Shown: in pieces, positions 42,190 to 49,602 of the stretch
How positions within the stretch are numbered: position 1 is the stretch's first letter
Layout of the letters: each line of letters begins with the position of its first letter
Assembly: GCA_035765415.1 (NCBI GenBank)
Contig: DASTXR010000047.1
Span: 15,701-79,700, forward strand
Source: CADEED01 sp035765415
GTDB taxonomy: Bacteria; Pseudomonadota; Gammaproteobacteria; Steroidobacterales; Steroidobacteraceae
Direction of reading: 5' to 3'
DNA: 64,000 nucleotides
Made by a program: the position numbers and the translations under genes
The notes under the pieces: generated by a model
The model's input: only the letters and a program-made list of their open reading frames with translations
Told to the model about the DNA's origin: nothing
Databases searched by the model: none

Positions 42190-43142
42190 ACCGCCGCCTT
42201 CTGCCACTCACGGTCACCATCGTGCTGTTCGTCGCGATGGCAGCTTTTGGCGCCATTCGCTTCGACGGGTTCCTCACGTTGCAGGTGTTCCTGAACCTCA
42301 TCATCGACAACGCATTCCTGTGCATCGTCGCCGTGGGCATGACCTTCGTCATCCTCTCGGGCGGCATCGACCTGTCGGTGGGCGCGGTCATCGCGCTCAC
42401 GAGCATGGTCTCCGCCACGCTGCTCAACGCCGGCTGGAATCCGTTCGCGGCCATGGCCGTCGTGCTGGTGCTGGGCGCGGCCTTCGGCGCGTTGCAGGGC
42501 TTCCTGATCCAACGCTTCAACCTCGCGCCGTTCCTGGTGACGCTGGCCGGCATGTTCCTGGCGCGCGGCTGCTGCTATCTCATCAGCACGGAATCCATTC
42601 CGATCGACGATGCCACCTACGTGGCGATCGCCCAGGCGCGCATCCCGCTGGGGTTCAATGCTTCGCTCACGATCGGCGGGCTGATCGCGTTGCTGGTGGT
42701 CGCGGCGGCGATGCGCATCGCGCACGCGAGCGAGTTCGGCCGCACCGTGTACGCCATCGGCGGCGGCGAGACCTCCGCGCGGCTCATGGGGCTGTCGGTC
42801 GATTCCACCAAGATCGGCGTCTATCTACTGAGCGGCGCATGCGCGTCGCTCGGCGGTATCGTCATGACTTTCTACATGCTCTCGGGCTACAGCCTGCACG
42901 CCGTGGGCCTCGAGCTCGACGCGATCGCCGCCGTGGTCATCGGCGGCACGCTGCTGGCCGGCGGCGTGGGCTACGTAGCCGGCACGTTGTTCGGCGTGCT
43001 GATTCTCGGCATCATCCAGACCCTCATCGCGTTTGACGGGACTCTGAGTTCATGGTGGACCCGCATCGTCGTCGGAGCCTTGCTGTTGCTCTTCTGCCTG
43101 TTGCAGCGGCTTTTCGAGGGGCGCGCGCCGAAGAGCCCATGA
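42186..43142 (+). CDS. yjfF: Sugar ABC transporter permease (YjfF-like)
   Basis: 318-residue second permease of the same importer, with VGMTFVILSGGIDLSVGAVIAL and the coupling loop YAIGGGETSARLMGL. The ATG at 42186 overlaps the ytfT stop; the much longer frame upstream is a shadow through ytfT. In E. coli this subunit is the fourth gene of the galactofuranose importer, so the complete order Q-R-T-F is conserved here. Its stop overlaps the aldose epimerase start. Confidence 0.93.
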   Translation: MNRRLLPLTVTIVLFVAMAAFGAIRFDGFLTLQVFLNLIIDNAFLCIVAVGMTFVILSGGIDLSVGAVIALTSMVSATLLNAGWNPFAAMAVVLVLGAAFGALQGFLIQRFNLAPFLVTLAGMFLARGCCYLISTESIPIDDATYVAIAQARIPLGFNASLTIGGLIALLVVAAAMRIAHASEFGRTVYAIGGGETSARLMGLSVDSTKIGVYLLSGACASLGGIVMTFYMLSGYSLHAVGLELDAIAAVVIGGTLLAGGVGYVAGTLFGVLILGIIQTLIAFDGTLSSWWTRIVVGALLLLFCLLQRLFEGRAPKSP

Positions 43143-44170
43143 TGAAGCCATGGAGGCTCCCCGATGGTCGGCTCGTCGACCGATTCACGTTGGGCGGAAA
43201 GGACGGGCTCCAGGCCGAAGTCCTCGCGCTCGGCGGCATCCTGCGCAGCCTTACGCTGCCCCCGACGGAAAAGAGCGGCGGCAGGCGCATTCCGCTCGTG
43301 TTGTCGTTGAATCAGATGACGCAGTATCTCGCCGACACCTCCTACCTGGGCCAGCTCGTGGGCCGCTACGGCAATCGCATCGGCGGCGCCGCGTTCGAGC
43401 TCGACGGCAAGCGGTACGCCCTCACTGCCAACAATGGCGCCAACACGCTGCACGGCGGCGAAACCGGTTTCGGCAAATACCTGTGGAAGGTTCTGGGCAG
43501 CGGCGGCGGCAAGACCAGCTACGTGAAGCTCGGCCATCTCTCGCCGGCCGGCACCAACGGCTTTCCGGGGAATCTCGAGGTGACGGCGCTCATCAGCGTG
43601 TTCGAGAACACGCTGACGCTCGCGTACGAGGCCACCACCGACGCGCCGACGCCCATCAGCCTGACCTGGCATCCATATTTCGCGCTGTCCGGCGATCCGC
43701 GCACGGGCATCGACGAGCAGGTGCTCACCATTGCGGCGAGCCACTATCTACCGGTGAACAAGTCGCGCGTGACCACGGGCGAGATCGCGCCCGTGGACGG
43801 CACGCCGTTCGATTTCCGCAAGCCGAAGAGCGTGCGCGTACCGCCCGCCTCCGCGCATCCGCAGATCGCACTCGCCACCGGTTTCGACCACTGCTGGGTG
43901 CTCGACAAACCTTCTGCATCGTCGAGCGGACCGGTCGTCGCCGAGCTGTATTCGCCGGCGAGCGGCGTGCGCATGAGCGTGAAGACCAATCTGCCGGGAT
44001 TGCAGATCTATGACGCCTCTCACCTGAAGGTCGCTTATCCTGGGTTGCATGCGCTGTGCCTCGAACCGGAGAATTTTCCGAACGCGCCGAATCACGCGCA
44101 CTTTCCGAGCAGCATCCTGCGGCCCGGCGAGATCCATCGTTCGTTCATGAGCTTTTCCTTCTCGGGGTGA
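43139..44170 (+). CDS. galM: Aldose 1-epimerase (mutarotase)
   Basis: About 343 residues of the GalM family, interconverting alpha and beta anomers. Signatures: GQLVGRYGNRIGGAAFELDGK, NGANTLHGGETGFGKYLW (catalytic histidine), TWHPYFALSG (second histidine), and a C-terminal glutamate region ALCLEPENFPNAPNH. The ATG at 43139 overlaps the yjfF stop. An in-frame ATG at 43052 would add 29 residues that look like a signal peptide (RRRSLAVALLPVAAAFRGARA), so a periplasmic form is possible. It would supply the anomer used by the dehydrogenase or transporter. Confidence 0.92.
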   Translation: MMKPWRLPDGRLVDRFTLGGKDGLQAEVLALGGILRSLTLPPTEKSGGRRIPLVLSLNQMTQYLADTSYLGQLVGRYGNRIGGAAFELDGKRYALTANNGANTLHGGETGFGKYLWKVLGSGGGKTSYVKLGHLSPAGTNGFPGNLEVTALISVFENTLTLAYEATTDAPTPISLTWHPYFALSGDPRTGIDEQVLTIAASHYLPVNKSRVTTGEIAPVDGTPFDFRKPKSVRVPPASAHPQIALATGFDHCWVLDKPSASSSGPVVAELYSPASGVRMSVKTNLPGLQIYDASHLKVAYPGLHALCLEPENFPNAPNHAHFPSSILRPGEIHRSFMSFSFSG

Positions 44171-44175
44171 CCCGT

Positions 44176-44529
44176 ATGAAAAACGCGCTGCTGGTGCTTT
44201 CCCTGCTTTTCGCCACGTATGACGCCGCGGCCGCCTGCGTCGAGAAACGCTCGCGCGATCCGTCGTTCATCGAGCTCGCGGTGCCGGACGATGCCATCCG
44301 TCCCGCGGGCGTCGCCGACTTCAGCTTCATCACCGATGACACCACGGTCGACGCGCTGGTCGCCAGGGTGGGTCCGCCGGATGCCTCGTCGGGCACGCGG
44401 GTCACGCGGCTCATCTGGTGTTTCGCCGACGGCACCGAGTTGTCGGTCGAAACGCCCGATCGCGTGATCATCGAGTCGGTGCGTCACAAGGGCAAAGAGA
44501 TCTTCCGGCGCGGCAAGAAAAAGCAATAA
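44176..44529 (+). CDS. Small secreted protein of unknown function
   Basis: 117 residues: signal peptide (about 1-19, cleavage after DAAAA) and a small domain with two cysteines (ACVEK, IWCFADG) that could bond to each other. It ends in a lysine-rich tail (GKKKQ). The middle, DDTTVDALVARVGPPD followed by a Trp-Cys-Phe strand, recalls small periplasmic proteins of the SmpA/OmlA (BamE) shape, but that is only a resemblance. It follows galM by 5 bases and precedes the acyltransferase by 1 base, so it may belong to the envelope rather than the sugar pathway. Confidence 0.7.
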   Translation: MKNALLVLSLLFATYDAAAACVEKRSRDPSFIELAVPDDAIRPAGVADFSFITDDTTVDALVARVGPPDASSGTRVTRLIWCFADGTELSVETPDRVIIESVRHKGKEIFRRGKKKQ

Positions 44530-44530
44530 C

Positions 44531-45430
44531 GTGAAGGCCGCCTATCTCCATCCCAGGTTCTGGCCCACGTGGCTCGGCATCGGCGCGCTGCGCATCTTCG
44601 AGCCCCTGCCGCATGCGCTGCTCTATCTACTGGGGCGCGGGCTCGGCCTGCTGGTTTTCATCTTCCCGACCTCCTTCAAGAGAATTGCCCGGCGCAACAT
44701 CGAGCTGGCGCTGCCCGACCTGGCGCCGGCCGAACGCGAGCGCATCCTGCGTGAACACTTCGCGGGCCTTGGTTGCGCGCTGTTCGAGACGGCGATGAGC
44801 TGGTGGTCGTCGAACGAGCGCATCCGGCGCATGACTCTCATGACCGGGCTCGAGAATCTCAAGGCGGCCCAGGCCACGGGTCGCGGGGTCCTGCTGCTGT
44901 CGGCGCATTTCAATTCCATCGAGATCAGTTGCCGCGCGCTCGCCGCGCGCATGCCGCTCAACGTGATGTACCGCCCCACGAAGAATCCGCTGGTAGGCGA
45001 ATTCCTGCATTCGCGGCGGGCGGTGCAGACCCAGCGCGCGATTCCGCGCGACGACGTGCGCACGCTCATCAAGGCGCTCAAGGATGGCGACGTGGTCTGG
45101 TACGCGCCGGATCAGAGCTTCCGCAAGAAGGGCGCGGAAATGGTGAAGCTGTTCGGCATCCCCGCGGCCACCAACACCGCCACCTCGCGCATCGCCGGCA
45201 TGACGAACGCCCTGGTGCTGCCCTATTTCTTCGAGCGGCTGCCCGGCGGCGGTTATCGCGGCACCATCCATCCGGCGCTCGACAACTTCCCCACCGACGA
45301 CCCGGTGGCCGACACCGAGCGATTCAACCGGATCGTCGAGGCCGAGGTGCGGCGCATGCCCGACCAGTACCTGTGGATTCATCGGCGATTCAAGGGTTTG
45401 ACGCCGGATTACCCGAAGTACTACGAGTAG
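44531..45430 (+). CDS. Lipid A lauroyl/myristoyl acyltransferase (LpxL/HtrB family)
   Basis: 299-residue membrane-associated acyltransferase adding a secondary acyl chain to Kdo2-lipid IVA. The catalytic HX4E motif is H126-x4-E131 (SAHFNSIEI); MYRPTKNP and WYAPDQSFRKKGAEMVKLFG are further family blocks. An N-terminal hydrophobic helix (about 28-46) anchors it. GTG start at 44531, one base after the preceding stop. Its presence confirms a Gram-negative outer membrane. LpxL and LpxM cannot be told apart by reading alone. Confidence 0.92.
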   Translation: MKAAYLHPRFWPTWLGIGALRIFEPLPHALLYLLGRGLGLLVFIFPTSFKRIARRNIELALPDLAPAERERILREHFAGLGCALFETAMSWWSSNERIRRMTLMTGLENLKAAQATGRGVLLLSAHFNSIEISCRALAARMPLNVMYRPTKNPLVGEFLHSRRAVQTQRAIPRDDVRTLIKALKDGDVVWYAPDQSFRKKGAEMVKLFGIPAATNTATSRIAGMTNALVLPYFFERLPGGGYRGTIHPALDNFPTDDPVADTERFNRIVEAEVRRMPDQYLWIHRRFKGLTPDYPKYYE

Positions 45431-45488
45431 GGGCAGCCCCCCTCTAAGATAGCCCCCCACTCAAATCAGCTACGCGGGGATTCGATTC

Positions 45489-45872
45489 ATGAAGCATGTT
45501 TTCAGCGCCCTCATCGTTGGCGCCGTATTCGCTGCCGCCCAGGCTCACGCCGCCTGCGACTACCCGGTCGCGCCCGGCAAGTTTCCCGATGGCAACCAGG
45601 CCACCAAGGAAGAAATGCTGGCGGCCAAGGGTCTGGTCGTGAAGTACAACTCCGATATGGACGCCTACCTCGGCTGCATCAAGACCGAGTACGACGCCTC
45701 GGTGGCGAGCCTAACTAAACCCTCCAAGGAAGAGCTGGGCAAGATGGAGAAGGCGCAGACGCAGAAGCAGGACGCGGCCCTCAAGGAAGTCACCGACGTG
45801 ACCGAGCGCTTCAACGAACAGCTGCGCGCCTGGAAAGCCAAGAACGCTCCTGCGGAGAAGAAGCCCTCCTGA
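45489..45872 (+). CDS. Small periplasmic helical protein of unknown function
   Basis: 127 residues with a signal peptide (about 1-21, ending AHA) followed by a charged, largely helical domain. Two cysteines (ACDYP and GCIKTEYD) and a Lys/Glu/Gln-rich coiled-coil-like stretch from residue 75 (KEELGKMEKAQTQKQDAA) are seen, with a lysine/proline tail. No family recognised. It stands alone between the acyltransferase and moeA, with 58 bases upstream containing a TAAGAT-like -10 candidate. Confidence 0.72.
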   Translation: MKHVFSALIVGAVFAAAQAHAACDYPVAPGKFPDGNQATKEEMLAAKGLVVKYNSDMDAYLGCIKTEYDASVASLTKPSKEELGKMEKAQTQKQDAALKEVTDVTERFNEQLRAWKAKNAPAEKKPS

Positions 45873-45918
45873 TCCCGAGGGTATTTTCTGCACCGTGGCG
45901 GGCTCGAAGGATATGCCC

Positions 45919-47115
45919 ATGTTGACGCCTGCCCAGGCCGAAACACTCATCGAGCAGCACCTCACGTGCCTGCCCATCGAGTCGTTGCCGCTCACCCAGA
46001 CGGCGGGTGCCGTGCTGCGCGAGAACATCTACGCGGAGCGCGACCACCCGCCGTTCGATCGCGTGGCCATGGACGGCATCGCGCTGTCCGCCGCCGCCGC
46101 GGCTAACAACTCCGGGCGCCTGCGCGTCAGCGGCACGCAGGCGGCCGGCGATCCGCCGCAGACGCTCGCCGGCGGCGATTCCTGCATCGAGATCATGACG
46201 GGCGCCATGCTGCCGCTGGGCTGCGACGCCGTCGTGCCCGTCGAGCAGGTGCAACGCAACGGCGACTTCGCCGAGATCGGCCGCAAGCCCGTGCAGCCGT
46301 GGCAGAACGTGCATCGCCGCGGCTCCGACTGCCGGCAAGGTTCGCTGCTGTTGACGGCGGGCACGCGGCTCTCGGCGCCCGAGGTGGCCATCGCCGCCGG
46401 CGCCGGCATGGCGCGCCTGCGAGTCAGCGCCCAGCCCATGATCGTGGTGATCTCCACCGGCAACGAACTGGTGGAGCCCGGCGAGCTCATCGAACCTCAC
46501 CAGGTGCGCCGTTCGAACGCCTACGGCATCACCGCCAGCCTGCGCCAGCACGGCTTCGCGCGCGTCGCCGACGATCACCTGCGCGACGATGAAGCGGAGC
46601 TCACCGAGCGCCTCGGTTTTCACCTGCGCACTCACGATGTGTTGATCCTTTCCGGCGGCGTGTCGATGGGCAAGCTCGACCTCGTTCCGAAAGTGCTGCA
46701 GAAACTCGGCGTGAACCTGGTGTTCCACCATGTCGCGCAGCGGCCCGGCAAACCCATGTGGTTCGGTGTTTCCCAGGCAGGCCCGGCCGTATTCGCGCTG
46801 CCCGGCAATCCCGTGTCCACGCTGGTCTGCCTGTCGCGTTATGTGTTGCCTGCGCTGCGCGCGGCCATGGGCCAGGCCGCCGTGGAACCGCCGCGAATCG
46901 CGCTCACCGCACCCGTGGAGGTCAAGGCGCCGCTCGCGTTCTACATGCCGGTGAAGCTCAAGAGTGACGACTGGGGCCGCACTTCCGCCGAGCCCTGTCC
47001 CACGAACGGTTCCGGTGATTTCACTGCGCTCGCCGGCACCGACGGATTCATCGAGCTGCCGCCGGGCCCGAACACGTTTCCGAAAGGATTCGTGGCGCGC
47101 TTCTACCGGTGGTAA
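45919..47115 (+). CDS. moeA: Molybdopterin molybdenumtransferase
   Basis: 398-residue MoeA, which inserts molybdate into adenylylated molybdopterin. Seen: DRVAMDGIALS, EIMTGAMLPLGCDAVV, GVSMGKLDLVPKVLQKLG and LPGNPVSTL, the standard blocks in order over domains III, I, II and IV. The ATG at 45919 lies 8 bases after AAGGA; upstream in-frame GTG (45895) and ATG (45913) are less well placed. It opens a run of molybdenum-cofactor genes (moeA, moaA, moaC, mobA, moaD, moaE-moeB). Confidence 0.95.
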   Translation: MLTPAQAETLIEQHLTCLPIESLPLTQTAGAVLRENIYAERDHPPFDRVAMDGIALSAAAAANNSGRLRVSGTQAAGDPPQTLAGGDSCIEIMTGAMLPLGCDAVVPVEQVQRNGDFAEIGRKPVQPWQNVHRRGSDCRQGSLLLTAGTRLSAPEVAIAAGAGMARLRVSAQPMIVVISTGNELVEPGELIEPHQVRRSNAYGITASLRQHGFARVADDHLRDDEAELTERLGFHLRTHDVLILSGGVSMGKLDLVPKVLQKLGVNLVFHHVAQRPGKPMWFGVSQAGPAVFALPGNPVSTLVCLSRYVLPALRAAMGQAAVEPPRIALTAPVEVKAPLAFYMPVKLKSDDWGRTSAEPCPTNGSGDFTALAGTDGFIELPPGPNTFPKGFVARFYRW

Positions 47116-47120
47116 GCCGC

Positions 47121-48182
47121 ATGGCCACCGACGAAAAAATCATTCCGCTCGCGGCGCTCGGCCAGGGAAGACTGCCCGTCGATACGCTGCAACGGCCCAT
47201 CCACGACCTGCGCATCTCGGTCATGGACCGCTGCAATTTCCGCTGCCCATATTGCATGCCGCGCGAGACCTTCCACGAGGCGTATCGTTTTCTCAAATCG
47301 AACGAACGCCTCGACTTCACCGAGCTGCTGCGCCTCGCACGCGTCTTCGCGCGTGCCGGCGTGAAGAAACTGCGCATCACCGGCGGCGAGCCGCTGCTGC
47401 GTCCGAACCTCGCCGATCTCATCGGCGACTTCACCTCGTTGCCGGGCATCGAGGATGTCGCGCTCACCACCAACGGCATCCTGCTGGCCAAGTACGCCAC
47501 CGAGCTCAAGGCCGCGGGTCTGAATCGCATCACCGTCAGCCTCGACACGCTCGACCCCGACATCTTCGCGAAGATGAGTGGCGGCTTCGGCGGGGTCGCG
47601 GAGGTGCTCGACGGCATCGAACACGCGAGGCGCGCGGGTCTTTCGCCCATCAAGATCAACACCGTCGTGCAGCGTGGCATCAACGACCACACCGTGCTCG
47701 ACCTGCTCGCGCATTTCCGCGGCACCGGCGTCATCGTGCGATTCATCGAATACATGGACGTGGGCACGCGCAATCACTGGAATCCCGCGCTGGTGGTGCC
47801 GTCGCGCGAGCTCGCGGCACGTATCCACGCGCGCTGGCCGATCGCGCCGCGCGAGCGCGAATATCGCGGCGAAGTCGCCGAACGTCACGCGTACCAGGAT
47901 GGCGCCGGCGAAATCGGCTTCATCTCCTCGGTCTCGCAGCCGTTCTGCGGCGATTGCTCGCGGGCGCGCATCTCGTCCGACGGCTCGTTCTACACCTGCC
48001 TGTTCGCCACCCAGGGCGTGGACCTCCGGGGCCCGCTGCGCGCCGGCGCCACCGACGATGAGATGTTCGAACTCATCCGCGGCGTCTGGAGCGGCCGCCG
48101 CGACCGCTACAGCGAGTTGCGTGCCTCGATGCGCGGCACCGCCGGGATGCACAAAGTGGAGATGAACTACATCGGCGGATAA
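47121..48182 (+). CDS. moaA: GTP 3',8-cyclase
   Basis: 353-residue radical-SAM enzyme making the first intermediate of molybdopterin from GTP. The N-terminal cluster cysteines are C38, C42 and C45 (CNFRCPYC), GGEP binds SAM, and the C-terminal cluster lies in FCGDCSRARISSDGSFYTCLF. The C-terminus ends in the conserved double glycine (YIGG). The ATG at 47121 is used; a GTG at 47109 overlapping the moeA stop is an alternative. The last base of its TAA stop is the first base of a repeat copy that separates it from moaC. Confidence 0.97.
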   Translation: MATDEKIIPLAALGQGRLPVDTLQRPIHDLRISVMDRCNFRCPYCMPRETFHEAYRFLKSNERLDFTELLRLARVFARAGVKKLRITGGEPLLRPNLADLIGDFTSLPGIEDVALTTNGILLAKYATELKAAGLNRITVSLDTLDPDIFAKMSGGFGGVAEVLDGIEHARRAGLSPIKINTVVQRGINDHTVLDLLAHFRGTGVIVRFIEYMDVGTRNHWNPALVVPSRELAARIHARWPIAPREREYRGEVAERHAYQDGAGEIGFISSVSQPFCGDCSRARISSDGSFYTCLFATQGVDLRGPLRAGATDDEMFELIRGVWSGRRDRYSELRASMRGTAGMHKVEMNYIGG

Positions 48183-48223
48183 TGGGGACACTCCCCATTT
48201 CCTAGCAAAAGGGGCCGGACCTC
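48182..48223 (+). repeat. Hairpin repeat, copy R1, at the moaA 3' end
   Basis: 42 bases, starting with the final base of the moaA stop codon: a GGGGACA-TCCCC-type palindrome, then CCTAGCAAAAGGGG and CGGACCTC. Nearly identical to 63635-63676 and 63903-63942 and inverted at 52261-52300. It lies inside the moa operon, 16 bases before the moaC ATG, where it could act as a stabilising or pausing structure between cistrons. Confidence 0.85.
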
Positions 48224-48238
48224 ACCGCACGCAATTCC

Positions 48239-48745
48239 ATGACGTTCAAGAATTCAAAGCTCACCCATCTCGACGCCGCCAACCGCCCTGCCATGGTGGA
48301 CGTTGGCGACAAGACCGCGACGTCGCGCGAGGCTTCCGCGGAGGCCATCGTCAAACTACCGCCGGCGGTGGCGCGCGAGCTCGCGCGGACGGGACACCGC
48401 ACGAAAAAAGGCCCCGTCTTCGACACCGCCATCGTCGCCGGCGTCATGGCCGCGAAGCGCACGCACGAGATCATTCCTTTCTGCCATCCACTCGCGCTCG
48501 AGCGCTGCTCGGTGGATATCGCCAGCGACACCCGCGGGCGCATCCGCATCGTCTGCAACGTGGCCGTGCATCACAAGACCGGCGTGGAGATGGAAGCGCT
48601 CATGGGCGCCACCGCGGCAGCGCTCACCATCTACGACATGTGCAAGGCGCTGTCGCATGACATCGAAATCGGCCCGGTGAAGCTGCTCAGCAAGACCGGC
48701 GGCAAGCGCGATTTTCAACGCCCCCGACCACGGAACAAATCATGA
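48239..48745 (+). CDS. moaC: Cyclic pyranopterin monophosphate synthase
   Basis: 168-residue MoaC, which converts the MoaA product to cPMP. Seen: THLDAANRPAMVDVGDK at the start, KRTHEIIPFCHPL (active-site histidine), HHKTGVEMEALMGATAAALTIYDMCKA and the terminal KLLSKTGGKR. Its ATG follows a repeat element, without an obvious strong ribosome site, so the repeat may reduce or shape translation. The stop overlaps the mobA start by 4 bases. Confidence 0.97.
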   Translation: MTFKNSKLTHLDAANRPAMVDVGDKTATSREASAEAIVKLPPAVARELARTGHRTKKGPVFDTAIVAGVMAAKRTHEIIPFCHPLALERCSVDIASDTRGRIRIVCNVAVHHKTGVEMEALMGATAAALTIYDMCKALSHDIEIGPVKLLSKTGGKRDFQRPRPRNKS

Positions 48746-49347
48746 ACGTCCCACGCCTCCACGGACTGGTGCTCGCAGGTGGACGCAGCTCGCGCATGCG
48801 GCGCGACAAGGCCGCCCTGGAATTCCGCGCCGGCGAGACCCAGCTCGATGCCGCGATGAAATTGCTGGAGGGACGCGTGGCCAAGGCCTTCGTCTCGGTG
48901 CGCCCGGACCAGCGGGACGACCCCGCGCGTGCGCGGTACGCGCACATCGTGGACCGCGGCGACATCCAAGGCCCCATCGCCGGCATCAGCGCAGCGTTTT
49001 CGATCTACGCGGACATGGCCTGGCTGGTGCTCGCCTGCGATCTGCCATTCCTGGATGCCCGCACGCTCGATACCCTGCTGCTCGCGCGCGACCCGAACTT
49101 CGACGCCACCGCGTTCCGCTCCAGCCATGACGGCCTGCCCGAGCCCCTGTGCGCAATCTACGAGCCACGCTCACGCAGCGCGTTGAACGCGCAGATCGCC
49201 GCCGGACGGAACTGCCCGCGCAAATTTCTCATCAACGCGCACACGCTGTTGCTGGATCAGCCCAATCCGCGCGCGCTCGACAACGTGAACACCGTGGAAG
49301 AGTATGAGCAGGCCATGTCTGCCCTGAACGAAACGACCGCGAAGTAA
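48742..49347 (+). CDS. mobA: Molybdenum cofactor guanylyltransferase
   Basis: 201-residue nucleotidyltransferase that adds GMP to Mo-molybdopterin for the DMSO-reductase family. The N-terminal GLVLAGGRSSRMRRDKAAL is the GTP-binding signature and LACDLPFLD the metal site. The MocA-like gene at 18134 has a different pattern and serves the CMP form, so this genome carries both finishing branches. It overlaps moaC by 4 bases and ends 6 bases before moaD. Confidence 0.92.
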   Translation: MNVPRLHGLVLAGGRSSRMRRDKAALEFRAGETQLDAAMKLLEGRVAKAFVSVRPDQRDDPARARYAHIVDRGDIQGPIAGISAAFSIYADMAWLVLACDLPFLDARTLDTLLLARDPNFDATAFRSSHDGLPEPLCAIYEPRSRSALNAQIAAGRNCPRKFLINAHTLLLDQPNPRALDNVNTVEEYEQAMSALNETTAK

Positions 49348-49353
49348 CGCGCC

Positions 49354-49602
49354 ATGTCCGAACGTACCATCCGCGTGCAGTACTACGCGTTGTTGCGCGA
49401 ACAGGCCGGGCGCAGCGACGAGACCCTCACTACCGGCGCGCGCGATGCGCGTGAGCTGTACGCCGAGTTGAGCCAGCGATATCCGTTCACGCTGCCCGCG
49501 GAGATGCTGCGCGTCGCGATCAATGCCGAGTTTGGCGAGTGGTCCCAGCCGCTGAAGGCCGGTGATGCCGTGGTTTTCATTCCCCCGGTGGCCGGCGGAT
49601 GA
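49354..49602 (+). CDS. moaD: Molybdopterin synthase sulfur-carrier subunit
   Basis: 82-residue ubiquitin-fold protein ending in the obligatory Gly-Gly (PPVAGG), whose C-terminus becomes a thiocarboxylate that donates sulfur for the dithiolene. Seen: VQYYALLREQAG and GDAVVFIPPVAGG. Overlaps the MoaE-MoeB fusion gene by 4 bases (ATGA), so carrier, synthase and activating enzyme are made together. Confidence 0.95.
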   Translation: MSERTIRVQYYALLREQAGRSDETLTTGARDARELYAELSQRYPFTLPAEMLRVAINAEFGEWSQPLKAGDAVVFIPPVAGG

